Source: Pseudomonadota bacterium (GTDB taxonomy: Bacteria > Pseudomonadota > Alphaproteobacteria > Rhizobiales > Pleomorphomonadaceae). From it: DNA of 64,000 nt. The notes below the pieces were generated by a model. The model searched no databases. It was given only the letters and a program-made list of their open reading frames with translations, and had not been told where the DNA came from. Where the stretch lies: NCBI GenBank assembly GCA_023436885.1, contig JAEZHI010000007.1:178213-242212 (forward strand), in the 5' to 3' direction. The first letter of the stretch is position 1. Every line of letters begins with the position of its first letter. Positions 16,619-25,265 of this stretch are shown piece after piece. The translations under genes were made by a program, and so were the position numbers.

Positions 16619-17995
16619 TCAAGTCCGGCCGAAGCGATCCTTCAGATAGCGATAAAGGGCCCGGATCGCCTGCGCTTCACCGCCTTCCGGCTGACCGGGA
16701 CGCGCCGACGGAACCCAGGCGTAGATATCGCCATGCATCCAGGTCTTCGCCTTGTCGACAAAGCGCGCCAGGAACAGTGCTGCGGTAATGGATCCTGCAA
16801 ACCCACCAGGTGACACATTATTGAGGTCAGCGATCTTCGACTTGAGCCCTTCTTCGTAAGGCGCCCACAACGGCAGGCGCCAGAGCGGATCGCCGGCAAC
16901 GAGGCTGGCAGCCGACAGATCTGCGGCGAAGGCGTCATCATGCGTATAGAAGGGCGGAATATCCGGCCCCAGTGCCACACGGGCAGCGCCAGTCAGCGTT
17001 GCGAGATCGACGAGAAGGTCTGGCGCCTCGTCGTCAGCGAAGGCCAGCGCATCGGCAAGGATAAGGCGCCCCTCGGCGTCGGTGTCGCCGATCTGGACCG
17101 TGAGGCCCTTGCGGGACGGGAAGACATCGCCCGGCCGGAAGCTGGTACCGGAGACGGCATTCTCGACGATCGGCAGCACGACGCGCAGACGCAAATCGAG
17201 CCCCGCCTCCATGATCAAGCGGGCGAGACCCAGGACATTGGCAGCACCGCCCATATCCTTCTTCATGAGCAGCATGTAGCTGCCGCCTTTGATGTCGAGA
17301 CCGCCGGTGTCAAAAACAACGCCTTTGCCGACCAGCGACACCTTCGGCGCGTCGGCCCGCCCCCAAGTGAAGGTAATGAGGCGCGCCTGCCGAGGCGAGC
17401 CGCGGCCGACGGCTTCGATGAGCGGAAACTCCCGGGCGAGCAGATCATCGCCCAGATACTCCTCGAAGACCGCGCCATGTGCCGCCGCAAGCTCGCGCGC
17501 AGCGGCAGCAAGCTCGGCCGTGCCCAGATCATTAGCCGGCGTATTGACGAGGTCGCGAACCATGTAAATCGCGGCGGCGATACGATCGGCCTCAGCGGCA
17601 TCGTCACCTTGCGGCAGGACGAGCCGGGCGAAGTTGGTCCGAGGCTTCAGATAGCGCTCGAAGCGATAGGAGCCGAGTGCAAAGGCAAGCACCGCATCGC
17701 CCAAGCTACCCGGCCAGGATTCGAGGCGATAGGTGCCAGCCGGCAGCGCGGTGGCCAGCTTGCCGGCGAGGAGCGGCGGGCGATTGGCTCGCTCCTTACC
17801 GAGGCCGAACAAGACGGAGGCCACCTCGCCCTCGGCATTGGGCACGAGCAGAATGGCGCCCTCATCGGCCGTGAAGCCGTTCGCTTTCGCCCAGGCCCCA
17901 ACGCCGAGCTCGGCGAGCTTGGCCTCAAGGCCTTCCGTGGGAATAGCGTGAATGGGAACAGCGACTTCGTCAGCGGAAGCAAAGACGGGTAGCAA
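16619..17995 (-). CDS. M17 leucyl aminopeptidase family protein
   Basis: The 458-residue product is a two-metal M17 peptidase. Its C-terminal catalytic domain holds VGKGVVFDTGGLDIK (Lys and first Asp ligands), MKKDMGGAA and GDTDAEGRLILADAL. The last motif reads GDTDAEGRL where PepA has NTDAEGRL. It releases N-terminal amino acids in the cytosol. The frame is open upstream to an ATG at 18073, but the family N-terminus and GGAG eight bases upstream favour TTG 17995. The N-terminal domain (about 1-150) is divergent, as in the alphaproteobacterial subgroup. A perfect 8-bp inverted repeat (16605-16612 with 16617-16624) straddles the stop codon. Confidence 0.88.
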   Translation of the reverse strand: MLPVFASADEVAVPIHAIPTEGLEAKLAELGVGAWAKANGFTADEGAILLVPNAEGEVASVLFGLGKERANRPPLLAGKLATALPAGTYRLESWPGSLGDAVLAFALGSYRFERYLKPRTNFARLVLPQGDDAAEADRIAAAIYMVRDLVNTPANDLGTAELAAAARELAAAHGAVFEEYLGDDLLAREFPLIEAVGRGSPRQARLITFTWGRADAPKVSLVGKGVVFDTGGLDIKGGSYMLLMKKDMGGAANVLGLARLIMEAGLDLRLRVVLPIVENAVSGTSFRPGDVFPSRKGLTVQIGDTDAEGRLILADALAFADDEAPDLLVDLATLTGAARVALGPDIPPFYTHDDAFAADLSAASLVAGDPLWRLPLWAPYEEGLKSKIADLNNVSPGGFAGSITAALFLARFVDKAKTWMHGDIYAWVPSARPGQPEGGEAQAIRALYRYLKDRFGRT

Positions 17996-18161
17996 GACGG
18001 CAACTCCGGTTAAATATTGCGCCAAATGTAGAGAGGCTGGAAGGTAGCGGCAAGGCCCACGCCCAAGGCTCACAGCGGACTGATTAACCGGCTGTTAGGG
18101 TTAACAGATTACGAAAGTTGGTGACTAGGGCGCCGTCCGCCCGCTCATCACGGTGAGACAG

Positions 18162-18947
18162 ATGCTGCTTTCCGCCCGACGTTCCGCGTTTTTCGCCTTG
18201 CTGTTGTCGTTCGCGCTAGCGGTTGCCGGGTGTACAAGCGACCGGCCGGTCCTGACCACGCGTGGTGACGTTTCCGTGACCGGCTCGGTTGACAAAATGA
18301 CGGATGCGCAGCTCGGCGCCGCTGCCAATGCTTGGGGGCAGCGTTATGACGCCGACCCCAAGAACCGGACGAACATTCTGAATTATGCGGCAGCCCTGCG
18401 CCTCAGCGGCCGCACCGATCAGGCAGTCGCGGTCCTCGAAAAGGGCATGGTCGCCACTCAGAACGATCCGGAAATGAGCGCCGCCTATGGCAAGGCGCTG
18501 GCCGCCAATGGCAACTTCGATCAGGCTCTTCGCGTCATCCGTCAGACACAGCGACCAGACCGTCCGGATTGGAAGCTCTATTCGGCAGAAGGGGCCATTC
18601 TCGATCAGCAAGGCAACCCCGGCGAGGCGCGAGCCGCCTACCAGAAGGCGCTGCAGACTGCGCCCGGGGAAGCTTCGATCTATAACAATCTAGCGCTCTC
18701 CTATCTTCTGACCAGCGATCTTGCCAACGCGGAAAAGACACTTCGCCAGGCCCTTGCGCTACCCGGCGCGACAAGCCGCATGCGCCAGAATCTTGCTCTG
18801 GTTCTTGGCCTCCAGGGCAAGTTCAAGGAGGCGGACGCCATCGCCCGGCAGGAACTCGACCCGGCACAGGCCGACGCCAACGTTGCCTACCTCAAGTCCA
18901 TGTTGAGCCAGACCAATACCTGGAAGGAAGCCCGCAAACAGGGCTGA
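18162..18947 (+). CDS. TadD-like TPR lipoprotein
   Basis: The 261-residue product begins with a signal peptide ending in a lipobox (AVAGC, lipidated Cys 24), followed by a short linker and about four to five TPR motifs covering residues 45-240. Length, lipobox and repeat layout match TadD of Flp/Tad pilus systems in Alphaproteobacteria, an outer-membrane-associated assembly protein. No other tad or cpa genes are in the window, so the assignment is tentative. ATG 18162 follows GGTGAG; a GTG at 18153 in the same frame is an alternative. The cupin gene starts 13 bases after its stop, so the two may be co-transcribed. Confidence 0.72.
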   Translation: MLLSARRSAFFALLLSFALAVAGCTSDRPVLTTRGDVSVTGSVDKMTDAQLGAAANAWGQRYDADPKNRTNILNYAAALRLSGRTDQAVAVLEKGMVATQNDPEMSAAYGKALAANGNFDQALRVIRQTQRPDRPDWKLYSAEGAILDQQGNPGEARAAYQKALQTAPGEASIYNNLALSYLLTSDLANAEKTLRQALALPGATSRMRQNLALVLGLQGKFKEADAIARQELDPAQADANVAYLKSMLSQTNTWKEARKQG

Positions 18948-18960
18948 TGGGAGCGGGGTC

Positions 18961-19470
18961 ATGGCCAGGATCGTCAACCTCGCAGACGTCAGCTTCGATC
19001 CCGAGGATCCAATCGACAGAGTGGCGCCGGAAGGCTATGCGGCGCGGTTCGCCGCCATAGGCGAACGGCTCGGAGCCAGCATGCTCGGCTACTCACTCGT
19101 CGAGACAACACCCGGATGCCGTGCTTCGCCGCTGCACAATCATCGCTGCAACGAGGAGATGTTCCTGATCCTTGACGGTGAGGGCACCATCCGCATCGGC
19201 ACGGAGCGATATCCGGTAAGAGCCGGCGATATCATAGCCTGCCCGCCCGGCGGCCCGGAGACCGCCCACCAGATTGAAAACACGTCCGACAAGCCGCTCC
19301 GCTATCTTGCCGTTTCCACCATGGCCGAGCCCGACGTCATCGACTATCCGGACTCCGGCAAGTTCCTCGTCAAAGGTCGCCTGCCTGCTGGGCATGGTGA
19401 CGAAAAGACGGTCTTCCGGTTCATCGGCCGGAAGGAAACCAGCCTCGATTACTGGGACGGCGAGACATAA
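18961..19470 (+). CDS. Cupin-domain protein
   Basis: The 169-residue product has a complete cupin core: motif 1 HNHRCNEEMFLILDGEG supplies two His and a Glu, and motif 2 GDIIACPPGGPETAHQIEN supplies the third His. Metal binding is therefore likely, unlike the cupin at 6447. GGGAGCGGGG precedes ATG 18961. It lies 13 bases after the TPR lipoprotein gene and ends 25 bases from the convergent cytosine deaminase. The substrate is unknown; similar proteins are often annotated only as cupin domain-containing. Confidence 0.78.
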   Translation: MARIVNLADVSFDPEDPIDRVAPEGYAARFAAIGERLGASMLGYSLVETTPGCRASPLHNHRCNEEMFLILDGEGTIRIGTERYPVRAGDIIACPPGGPETAHQIENTSDKPLRYLAVSTMAEPDVIDYPDSGKFLVKGRLPAGHGDEKTVFRFIGRKETSLDYWDGET

Positions 19471-19495
19471 AAAGTCCGGATGGGGCACCCACGGC

Positions 19496-20788
19496 TTATT
19501 CCCCGCGGGGCGGTGCATAGGCGGCCGGATCTACGAAGCCGGGGCGCCCAGGCAGGTCGATCCGGGCAACACGCGGCTCCGTTTCGGCAATGATCTTGCC
19601 GTTGCGAACCACGGTTAGGCGGGCCGGCTTGAGGCGGATCGCCTCCACCGTATCTCGCGCCTGCAGAATGACGAAGGTCGCCGCCTTGCCGACCTCAAGC
19701 CCGTAGCCGTCAAGGCCGATGGCCTTCGCAGCGCGATCGGTCACGCAATGGAAGGCTGCATCGATCGCATCAAGGGCGGTCATCTGGCCGACATGGACGG
19801 CCATTGATGCCACTTCCAGCATGTCTCCGGAGCCCATCGAGTACCAGGGATCCATCACGCAGTCATGGCCGAAGGCGACGTTGACGCCTGCTTTCAGGAG
19901 TTCGGGCACTCGGGTCATGCCGCGCCGCTTTGGATAGGTGTCGTGGCGCCCTTGCAACGTGATGTTGATCAGCGGATTGGCAACAGCATGAACGCCGGCC
20001 TCCCGCATCAGCGGGATCAGCTTGGAGACATAGTAGTTGTCCATGGAATGCATGGACGTCAGATGGCTGCCAACTACCCTGCCCTGCAATCCGGCGCGGA
20101 TCGTTTCAGCAGCCAGCGTCTCGATGTGCCGGGAAAGAGGATCGTCACTCTCGTCACAATGCAGATCGACCATCAGGCCGAGCTCGGCAGCGATCTCGCA
20201 GAGGCGGCGCACCGAGGCGGCACCGTCGGACATGGTCCGCTCGAAATGGGGGATGCCGCCGACAACGTCGACGCCCATGTCGAGCGCCTTGAGGAGATTC
20301 CGCTCGGCCGTCGGCGACCGGTAAAAGCCATCCTGAGGAAATGCGACGAGTTGCAGGTCGATGTAGGGAGCGATGCGCTTCTTGACCTCGAGCAAGGCTT
20401 CCACGGCGAGCAAGCGATCGTCGCAAACGTCGACATGGCTGCGGATAGCGAGAAGCCCCTGGCTCACCGCGAGATCGCAATAGCGAAGCGCCCGTTCGAC
20501 CACTGCCTCCTGGGTGAGAAGTGGCTTCAGCTCACCCCAAAGGGCGATGCCCTCCAAAAGCGTGCCCGACCGGTTCATGCGCGGCAGGCCGAGCGACAGC
20601 GTTGCGTCCATGTGGAAGTGCGGATCGACGAACGGTGGCGTCACCAGTCGCCCTGTTGCATCGATCTTCCTCGCGGCGTCCTCGCGGATGGCCGGCCTGA
20701 TATCGACGATCCGTCCGTCCTTGATCGCGATATCGACGCCGATGCGGCCGTCGGCGAGATTAGCGTTCTCAATAAGCAGGTCGAGCAT
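19496..20788 (-). CDS. codA: Cytosine deaminase
   Basis: The 430-residue amidohydrolase is close in length and motifs to E. coli CodA (427). It has metal ligands in VDPHFHMDAT, a His in DLHCDESDDP (with the catalytic Glu), VVGSHLTSM, and the Asp in VAFGHDCVMDPW. It hydrolyses cytosine to uracil and ammonia in pyrimidine salvage. The related N-isopropylammelide-type amidohydrolases share these motifs, so the substrate is likely but not certain. Thirty bases upstream on the same strand a LysR regulator gene ends, suggesting co-transcription or local control. No cytosine permease is adjacent. Confidence 0.85.
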   Translation of the reverse strand: MLDLLIENANLADGRIGVDIAIKDGRIVDIRPAIREDAARKIDATGRLVTPPFVDPHFHMDATLSLGLPRMNRSGTLLEGIALWGELKPLLTQEAVVERALRYCDLAVSQGLLAIRSHVDVCDDRLLAVEALLEVKKRIAPYIDLQLVAFPQDGFYRSPTAERNLLKALDMGVDVVGGIPHFERTMSDGAASVRRLCEIAAELGLMVDLHCDESDDPLSRHIETLAAETIRAGLQGRVVGSHLTSMHSMDNYYVSKLIPLMREAGVHAVANPLINITLQGRHDTYPKRRGMTRVPELLKAGVNVAFGHDCVMDPWYSMGSGDMLEVASMAVHVGQMTALDAIDAAFHCVTDRAAKAIGLDGYGLEVGKAATFVILQARDTVEAIRLKPARLTVVRNGKIIAETEPRVARIDLPGRPGFVDPAAYAPPRGE

Positions 20789-20818
20789 GGGCGAGCCTCG
20801 GTCGAGTCGGGAGGAAGG

Positions 20819-21736
20819 TCAGGCCGTTGGGGCCGCGTCGGTGTGATCTTTCAGATAAGTCCAGAGGCGTTCCACGCGGGCCCGGACCTTGTCCATGTTG
20901 CGATAGATACGAATGCGCATGTCGATCGCGGCCTCGGGGTCGACGACGAGGAGCTTGCCGGACTCGATTTCCGCGCGGATGGTATTGCTGGGCAGCCATG
21001 CAAGACCGCGTCCGGTGATGGCCATCGTCTTGATCGCCTCGGCCATCGGGTTCTCATAGATCTTGGCAAGGTTCAGCGCTTCGCCGCGTTCGGCCAGCAA
21101 AACGGAAACCAGCCGACCAAGGAAAGTCTCCGGCGCATAGGCCAAGTAGGGGATCGGCTTGTCGGGCCCACCGGGCAGGGAAAACAGCGGGGCACCCGCT
21201 TCGTTGGGTGCCGAGACCGGAATTACACGGTCGCCGCCGAGATCCAGCGACGGAAATCGCTCGGGGTCGAGCAACACGGGCACGCGAGGGTGCTCATAGG
21301 TTAGGAGGAAGTCGCAATCGCCTTCCGCGAACATGCGGATGCTGTCGTGGAAATTTTCGGTAATCAGGCGGGCTTGGATCGGCCCGAAGCCCGTTTCGAC
21401 ATCCTTGAGCCACCAGGGAAAGAAGGAAATCGACAACGAATGCAGCGTAGAAAAAGTCAGGATGCCTTGGCCGTGTGCCCGGCCGGATCTCAGCTCGGCG
21501 CGTTCCAGAAGGATCAGACGCAGAACCTCCTCGGCGGTTTCGCGGAAGCGGCGACCTTCCGCGGTCAAGGTGGTCGGATAGGTTGACCGGTCGACCAGCG
21601 GAACGCCCAGCCATTGTTCCAATTGCTGGATTCGGCGACTGAAGGCGGATTGCGTGACGCGGCGCTCCACTGCCGAGCGCGAAAAGCTACGCGTATTGGC
21701 GAGGCTCACGAAATCCTCGAGCCACTTGATTTCCAA
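20819..21736 (-). CDS. LysR-family transcriptional regulator
   Basis: The 305-residue product starts with a winged helix-turn-helix (about 2-60: KWLEDFVSLANTRSFSRSA, then VTQSAFSRRIQQLEQWLG), followed by a periplasmic-binding-like effector domain. TTG 21736 gives the standard MEIKWLEDF start and has GGGAG upstream; the in-frame ATG at 21781 adds a non-conserved extension. It lies directly upstream of codA on the same strand and may control it or a pyrimidine-related target. LysR regulators usually bind next to their own gene, so the 168-base gap to the next gene is the likely binding region. The inducer is unknown. Confidence 0.85.
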   Translation of the reverse strand: MEIKWLEDFVSLANTRSFSRSAVERRVTQSAFSRRIQQLEQWLGVPLVDRSTYPTTLTAEGRRFRETAEEVLRLILLERAELRSGRAHGQGILTFSTLHSLSISFFPWWLKDVETGFGPIQARLITENFHDSIRMFAEGDCDFLLTYEHPRVPVLLDPERFPSLDLGGDRVIPVSAPNEAGAPLFSLPGGPDKPIPYLAYAPETFLGRLVSVLLAERGEALNLAKIYENPMAEAIKTMAITGRGLAWLPSNTIRAEIESGKLLVVDPEAAIDMRIRIYRNMDKVRARVERLWTYLKDHTDAAPTA

Positions 21737-21903
21737 AGGTCGGCACTCCCGTTCGAGGCTTTTGCAGCCTCGTGCGCGCACCAGCGCGCCCGAAAAAAGG
21801 TCACGCTCGTTATGTACGCAGACGAGTTACAAAGTCGAGCCCCAGCGCCACGACAATCGCTTCCCGGCGACTTTCGTTCTATCCTGCCTCGAGTGGTTGC
21901 GGG

Positions 21904-22383
21904 TCACGCCCGCGTGGCCAGGAATGTCTCGATCGCCTCCACCGCCAAGGCATGATCCTCATGTTGCGGCAGGCCGGATACCGTGACGGTGCCAACAAGG
22001 CCGGTTCCAATCACGCGGATCGGGAATGCACCGCCGTGAGCTGCATATTCAAGCGGATCGACCAGCATGGCCTCGTGGAAAGGCACGTCCTTCAGCGCAG
22101 CACGGCGTCCCATGTAATAGGAGGAATGACCGAAGCGCATGACAACGGCGTTCTTGCGGATGACCCACTCATCATTGTCGGCGCTGGTGCCCGGAAGCGA
22201 CGCATGGAAAAGCTGCTGACCGGCGCGCGTGACATCGACCGTGATCGGCAATGCTCGGGCGCGGGCGAGTTCCAGAAGGTGAAGGCCAAGCGCAATGGCG
22301 GTTTCGTTATCGAAGGAGGGAAACTGAAGCCGCTCTTCCTGGGCCAAGAGCTCATCGAGGAATTCCTGCGAAATAAGTGTCAT
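21904..22383 (-). CDS. UPF0303 / heme-degrading-domain family protein
   Basis: The 159-residue product fits the UPF0303 family (GlcG/HbpS-like fold, DUF336 related), with LARARALPITVDVTRAGQQ, DEWVIRKNAVVMRFGHSSYYMG and GAFPIRVIGTGLVGTVTVSG. Members are annotated as heme-degrading-domain or heme-binding proteins, but experimental function is thin. Its ATG overlaps the TGA of the upstream flippase gene (ATGA), so the two are translationally coupled. That places a likely heme or small-ligand protein in the exopolysaccharide operon, a link I cannot explain. No signal peptide is visible. Confidence 0.75.
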   Translation of the reverse strand: MTLISQEFLDELLAQEERLQFPSFDNETAIALGLHLLELARARALPITVDVTRAGQQLFHASLPGTSADNDEWVIRKNAVVMRFGHSSYYMGRRAALKDVPFHEAMLVDPLEYAAHGGAFPIRVIGTGLVGTVTVSGLPQHEDHALAVEAIETFLATRA

Positions 22384-23828
22384 GGTCGCGTCCCTGCGAA
22401 TTTTCCGGTGATAAGGCCGACCAAGGGCGGCAGGTGTTTATAATAGACGGCGGCGAGCGCCACGACATAGAAAAGACCACCGATCAAGATGGCACCCGCA
22501 AGACCAACGGTGGTATGCGGCCAGTTCACGACGTGGATGGCAAGCCCCATGACAAGCGTGGCGAATGCGATCCGGGCGGTATCGGCAACCGGCACGCGGA
22601 AGCCGCACAGACGAATTGCCAGAGTGGCAGAGAGCGCCAGAGTCAGGGCAGACGCGAGAAGCGCACCACCGACAACTCCTACGAGGTAGTTCGCGTAAAA
22701 GCCGACCGTGGCGAGACCGGTCGTTGCCACGATTTCGAAGATACCTACCATCATCAGCAAACCGTACCGGCGATCCAGGATCAGCATCTGGCCGGTCGCG
22801 TGCGAATGATAGGCACGGACCATACCACCAAAAGCTGCTATGCCGACGATGGCGCGCGTCACATCGCGGTAGGTTTCAGCCACAGCCAAATCGACGAGAA
22901 TGTCCGTGACAAGCCAGAGGCCAACAATGGACGGCAGCAGGACTGCGGTCAGCAATGCCGCGTTCTTCTTGAGCTGGTCCAGCGCGGCCTCGCGGTCGCC
23001 TGCGTTGATCAGACGGGCAGCGATGGGGAATGCTGCAACTGCGACCAGCATAGAGGCGACCGAAGCGGACCGGCGGCCAAGTCCCCAGCCCACCGCCATC
23101 AGACCGAAGGCAGCCGAGCCGCCGATATGATCCACGACATATCGGATGCCATTCTCGCCGAACCAGCTGATGCCGTTGATGGCCAGCATCGGTCCGCCGT
23201 TCAGGATGGCGTGCTTCAGGATGGCCAGGTCCAGACGCGCCGTGCGGAGACTTGCGCCGATCATCGGCAGAGCGACGGCGGTACCAAGTGCTTGCATCGC
23301 GGCATAAGCAAGCAACAACTCACCGGCGGACGCGCCGAAAATCCTGGTCGTCACGAGACCGGCTATGAGCCCGCCCACCGGACCAGACGTCAGCAACAAC
23401 GTATAAGCGAGGATCTTGTCCTGAGCTCTCGCGCGCTCCCCGAAATGGTTGTTGAGACCGCGCGTCACATAATAGGCGGCAATGATCAGAAAGATGGTTA
23501 AAGGATCGCCGTGCCCGTCGAAAAAATGCATGGAAAGAGCCGCGGCGCCAAGCTCCGGCAGCGTCAACAGCGCAATCAGCGTCGTCTCAGTCTCCAGATA
23601 GCGACGACGCCCATCAGCGTCTTCGGCGGGCGGAAGAAAGCGCAGCGTGTAAAAGGAAAACCAGGAGCGGCTCACCATGTAGGCGAGTTCTTGCGTCGAG
23701 GTGACCAGCACGAAGGTGGACATCTCCGTCGGCGATAACCACCACGTCCAGATCATCATCGACAAGAACTGCGCCACGGGCGACAGAAACTGTGCCGGCA
23801 GATAGAGGATGGTCTGGCGGATCAACAT
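22380..23828 (-). CDS. Polysaccharide flippase (MOP superfamily, Wzx-like)
   Basis: The 482-residue product is almost wholly hydrophobic, with about 12-14 predicted helices. The N-terminus (LYLPAQFLSPVAQFLSMMIWTWWLSP) resembles O-antigen or exopolysaccharide translocases. Wzx proteins flip undecaprenyl-linked repeat units across the inner membrane. The ATG lies inside the last codons of the upstream VpsF-like gene (7-base overlap), and its stop overlaps the start of the UPF0303 gene. This is one tightly coupled three-gene operon. The opposite arm of the locus supplies the co-polymerase and glycosyltransferases. Confidence 0.82.
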   Translation of the reverse strand: MLIRQTILYLPAQFLSPVAQFLSMMIWTWWLSPTEMSTFVLVTSTQELAYMVSRSWFSFYTLRFLPPAEDADGRRRYLETETTLIALLTLPELGAAALSMHFFDGHGDPLTIFLIIAAYYVTRGLNNHFGERARAQDKILAYTLLLTSGPVGGLIAGLVTTRIFGASAGELLLAYAAMQALGTAVALPMIGASLRTARLDLAILKHAILNGGPMLAINGISWFGENGIRYVVDHIGGSAAFGLMAVGWGLGRRSASVASMLVAVAAFPIAARLINAGDREAALDQLKKNAALLTAVLLPSIVGLWLVTDILVDLAVAETYRDVTRAIVGIAAFGGMVRAYHSHATGQMLILDRRYGLLMMVGIFEIVATTGLATVGFYANYLVGVVGGALLASALTLALSATLAIRLCGFRVPVADTARIAFATLVMGLAIHVVNWPHTTVGLAGAILIGGLFYVVALAAVYYKHLPPLVGLITGKFAGTRP

Positions 23829-25129
23829 GGCAGCGTCCTTTTCACGGGCTGCCCGCGGCAGGTGAAAGCCGTGATGATGAGCGTCGTCAGAAGCGCTAGC
23901 TCAAGCGACTTGGTGGAAAAGGACGAGATAGCCGTCGACATCAGGAAATAGATACCGAGCGGCACGAGAACCGTCGGACCGAAACGCCGAACGAATTCGG
24001 CGAAGAAGGCGGCGAGCCCCATTAAGAAGAAGACCGTGACGAAGGCGCCGTAGTAGGCAACGAAGCCAACATAAGCGCTTTCAATGGCCAGTGGCGTTCC
24101 GACCTTGGGCATCATCGCCTTCACGACCGCGAGATCCGGACCCAGCACGATGTCCTGCCAGGACATGTCGCGAAAGATCGACAGCATCGCAACGCGGGCG
24201 CCCGCACTGCCCCCATCGTCCATGAAGCGATCGATGATGCGGTCGAAGGCCCCGCCATCCACGGCCAGAAAGGCACCGACAATCATCACGGTGGTAGCCA
24301 GGGTGACTAACGATGCCGCCTTGAGCGAGAAGCGTTGACCAAGGAGAAGGCGAACTAAGGAAAGCCCGCCGATGGAGAGAAGAGCCACGGCGGATAAGAC
24401 GATCGCCGTGCGACCGCCGAAGAAGAAAAGAGCGCCGAAGTGAAACAACACGAGCAACAGGCGCGGCGTCTGGCTGAAAGGCCCTGCCCCGAGCGCCAGA
24501 GATACAAGCCCCACAGAGGTGGCCATCGCATTCATCAGCGGATGGCCTAGAAGCGCGGTTGCGCGCCAGTCCCAAGCCAAAATTTCACCGTTGACGTAGA
24601 GTGGGGTCAACCGGAAACCACCCAGCACCTCGGCATAGCCCAGAAAGCTGTTAACGACCAAGATGGCCTGCACGGCTAGCGCAAGAGTCCTGATCTCGCT
24701 CCGACTGAGGCGGACAAGCCCGGCAAACAGGCAAGCCGTCAAGATGAAGTTGTCGGTCACCTGCGAGATCGGCAGCTTCTGGACATAGAGGACCTGGAAG
24801 ACAAGGAGAACAATCGCGATGAAGAGGACGATCACACCCGGATTCTCGCGCCAGGTTCGCCCTAAGAAGGGCCCCAACCCTCGATCGGCGAGGATCCAGC
24901 TTACCAAGGCGAGGCCGGCCAGATAGGTCGCGGGATGGATCTTGACGAGCGGACTGCCGCCAACGGCGTCATAGGGAATCCCGAGCAGACTAAGCATCTG
25001 GCCGGATAGGAGGAATAGAGCCAGAACGGATAGGAACGTCAGCCCAACGGCAAACGGCCGAACGTCGATGACGACGCCGGCCCCTACAGATCGATAGGAA
25101 ACAGGAAGTAAAAACGCCCGCCCGGCCAT
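23822..25129 (-). CDS. VpsF-like/O-antigen-ligase-like polysaccharide membrane protein
   Basis: The 435-residue product has about 10-12 predicted helices and one larger periplasmic loop in its second half (about residues 275-330, GGAFDRIIDRFMDDGGS). This is the layout of Wzy/WaaL-type polymerases and ligases and of the VpsF family in exopolysaccharide loci. Its role is probably polymerisation of repeat units or a related step. ATG 25129 gives a sensible hydrophobic start with GAGG upstream; the frame stays open to an ATG at 25243, which would add a charged, unconserved leader. It is divergent from the ExoP/GumC-like gene. Confidence 0.65.
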   Translation of the reverse strand: MAGRAFLLPVSYRSVGAGVVIDVRPFAVGLTFLSVLALFLLSGQMLSLLGIPYDAVGGSPLVKIHPATYLAGLALVSWILADRGLGPFLGRTWRENPGVIVLFIAIVLLVFQVLYVQKLPISQVTDNFILTACLFAGLVRLSRSEIRTLALAVQAILVVNSFLGYAEVLGGFRLTPLYVNGEILAWDWRATALLGHPLMNAMATSVGLVSLALGAGPFSQTPRLLLVLFHFGALFFFGGRTAIVLSAVALLSIGGLSLVRLLLGQRFSLKAASLVTLATTVMIVGAFLAVDGGAFDRIIDRFMDDGGSAGARVAMLSIFRDMSWQDIVLGPDLAVVKAMMPKVGTPLAIESAYVGFVAYYGAFVTVFFLMGLAAFFAEFVRRFGPTVLVPLGIYFLMSTAISSFSTKSLELALLTTLIITAFTCRGQPVKRTLPC

Positions 25130-25265
25130 GCCGATGTCGACCTCGAATCCCAGTCTAGAACCGTAGAGATCGTCATGTCGCGTGGTTAACCGGCAGTCTT
25201 TTTTGGAGAGGCGAGCGTCTCTATTTCGACCGACAGCGTTCACGTTTCCTTAAGCGCGCCTGCGT

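Noticed and set aside
21774..21798. GCGCGC-ACCA-GCGCGC hairpin next to six A, considered as a terminator
   Set aside because: On neither strand does a T-run follow the stem, so it is not a normal intrinsic terminator.
22377..23501. Hydrophilic frame antisense to the flippase gene
   Set aside because: The flippase on the other strand is well supported; the frame is rich in Arg, His and Gln as expected for a shadow.
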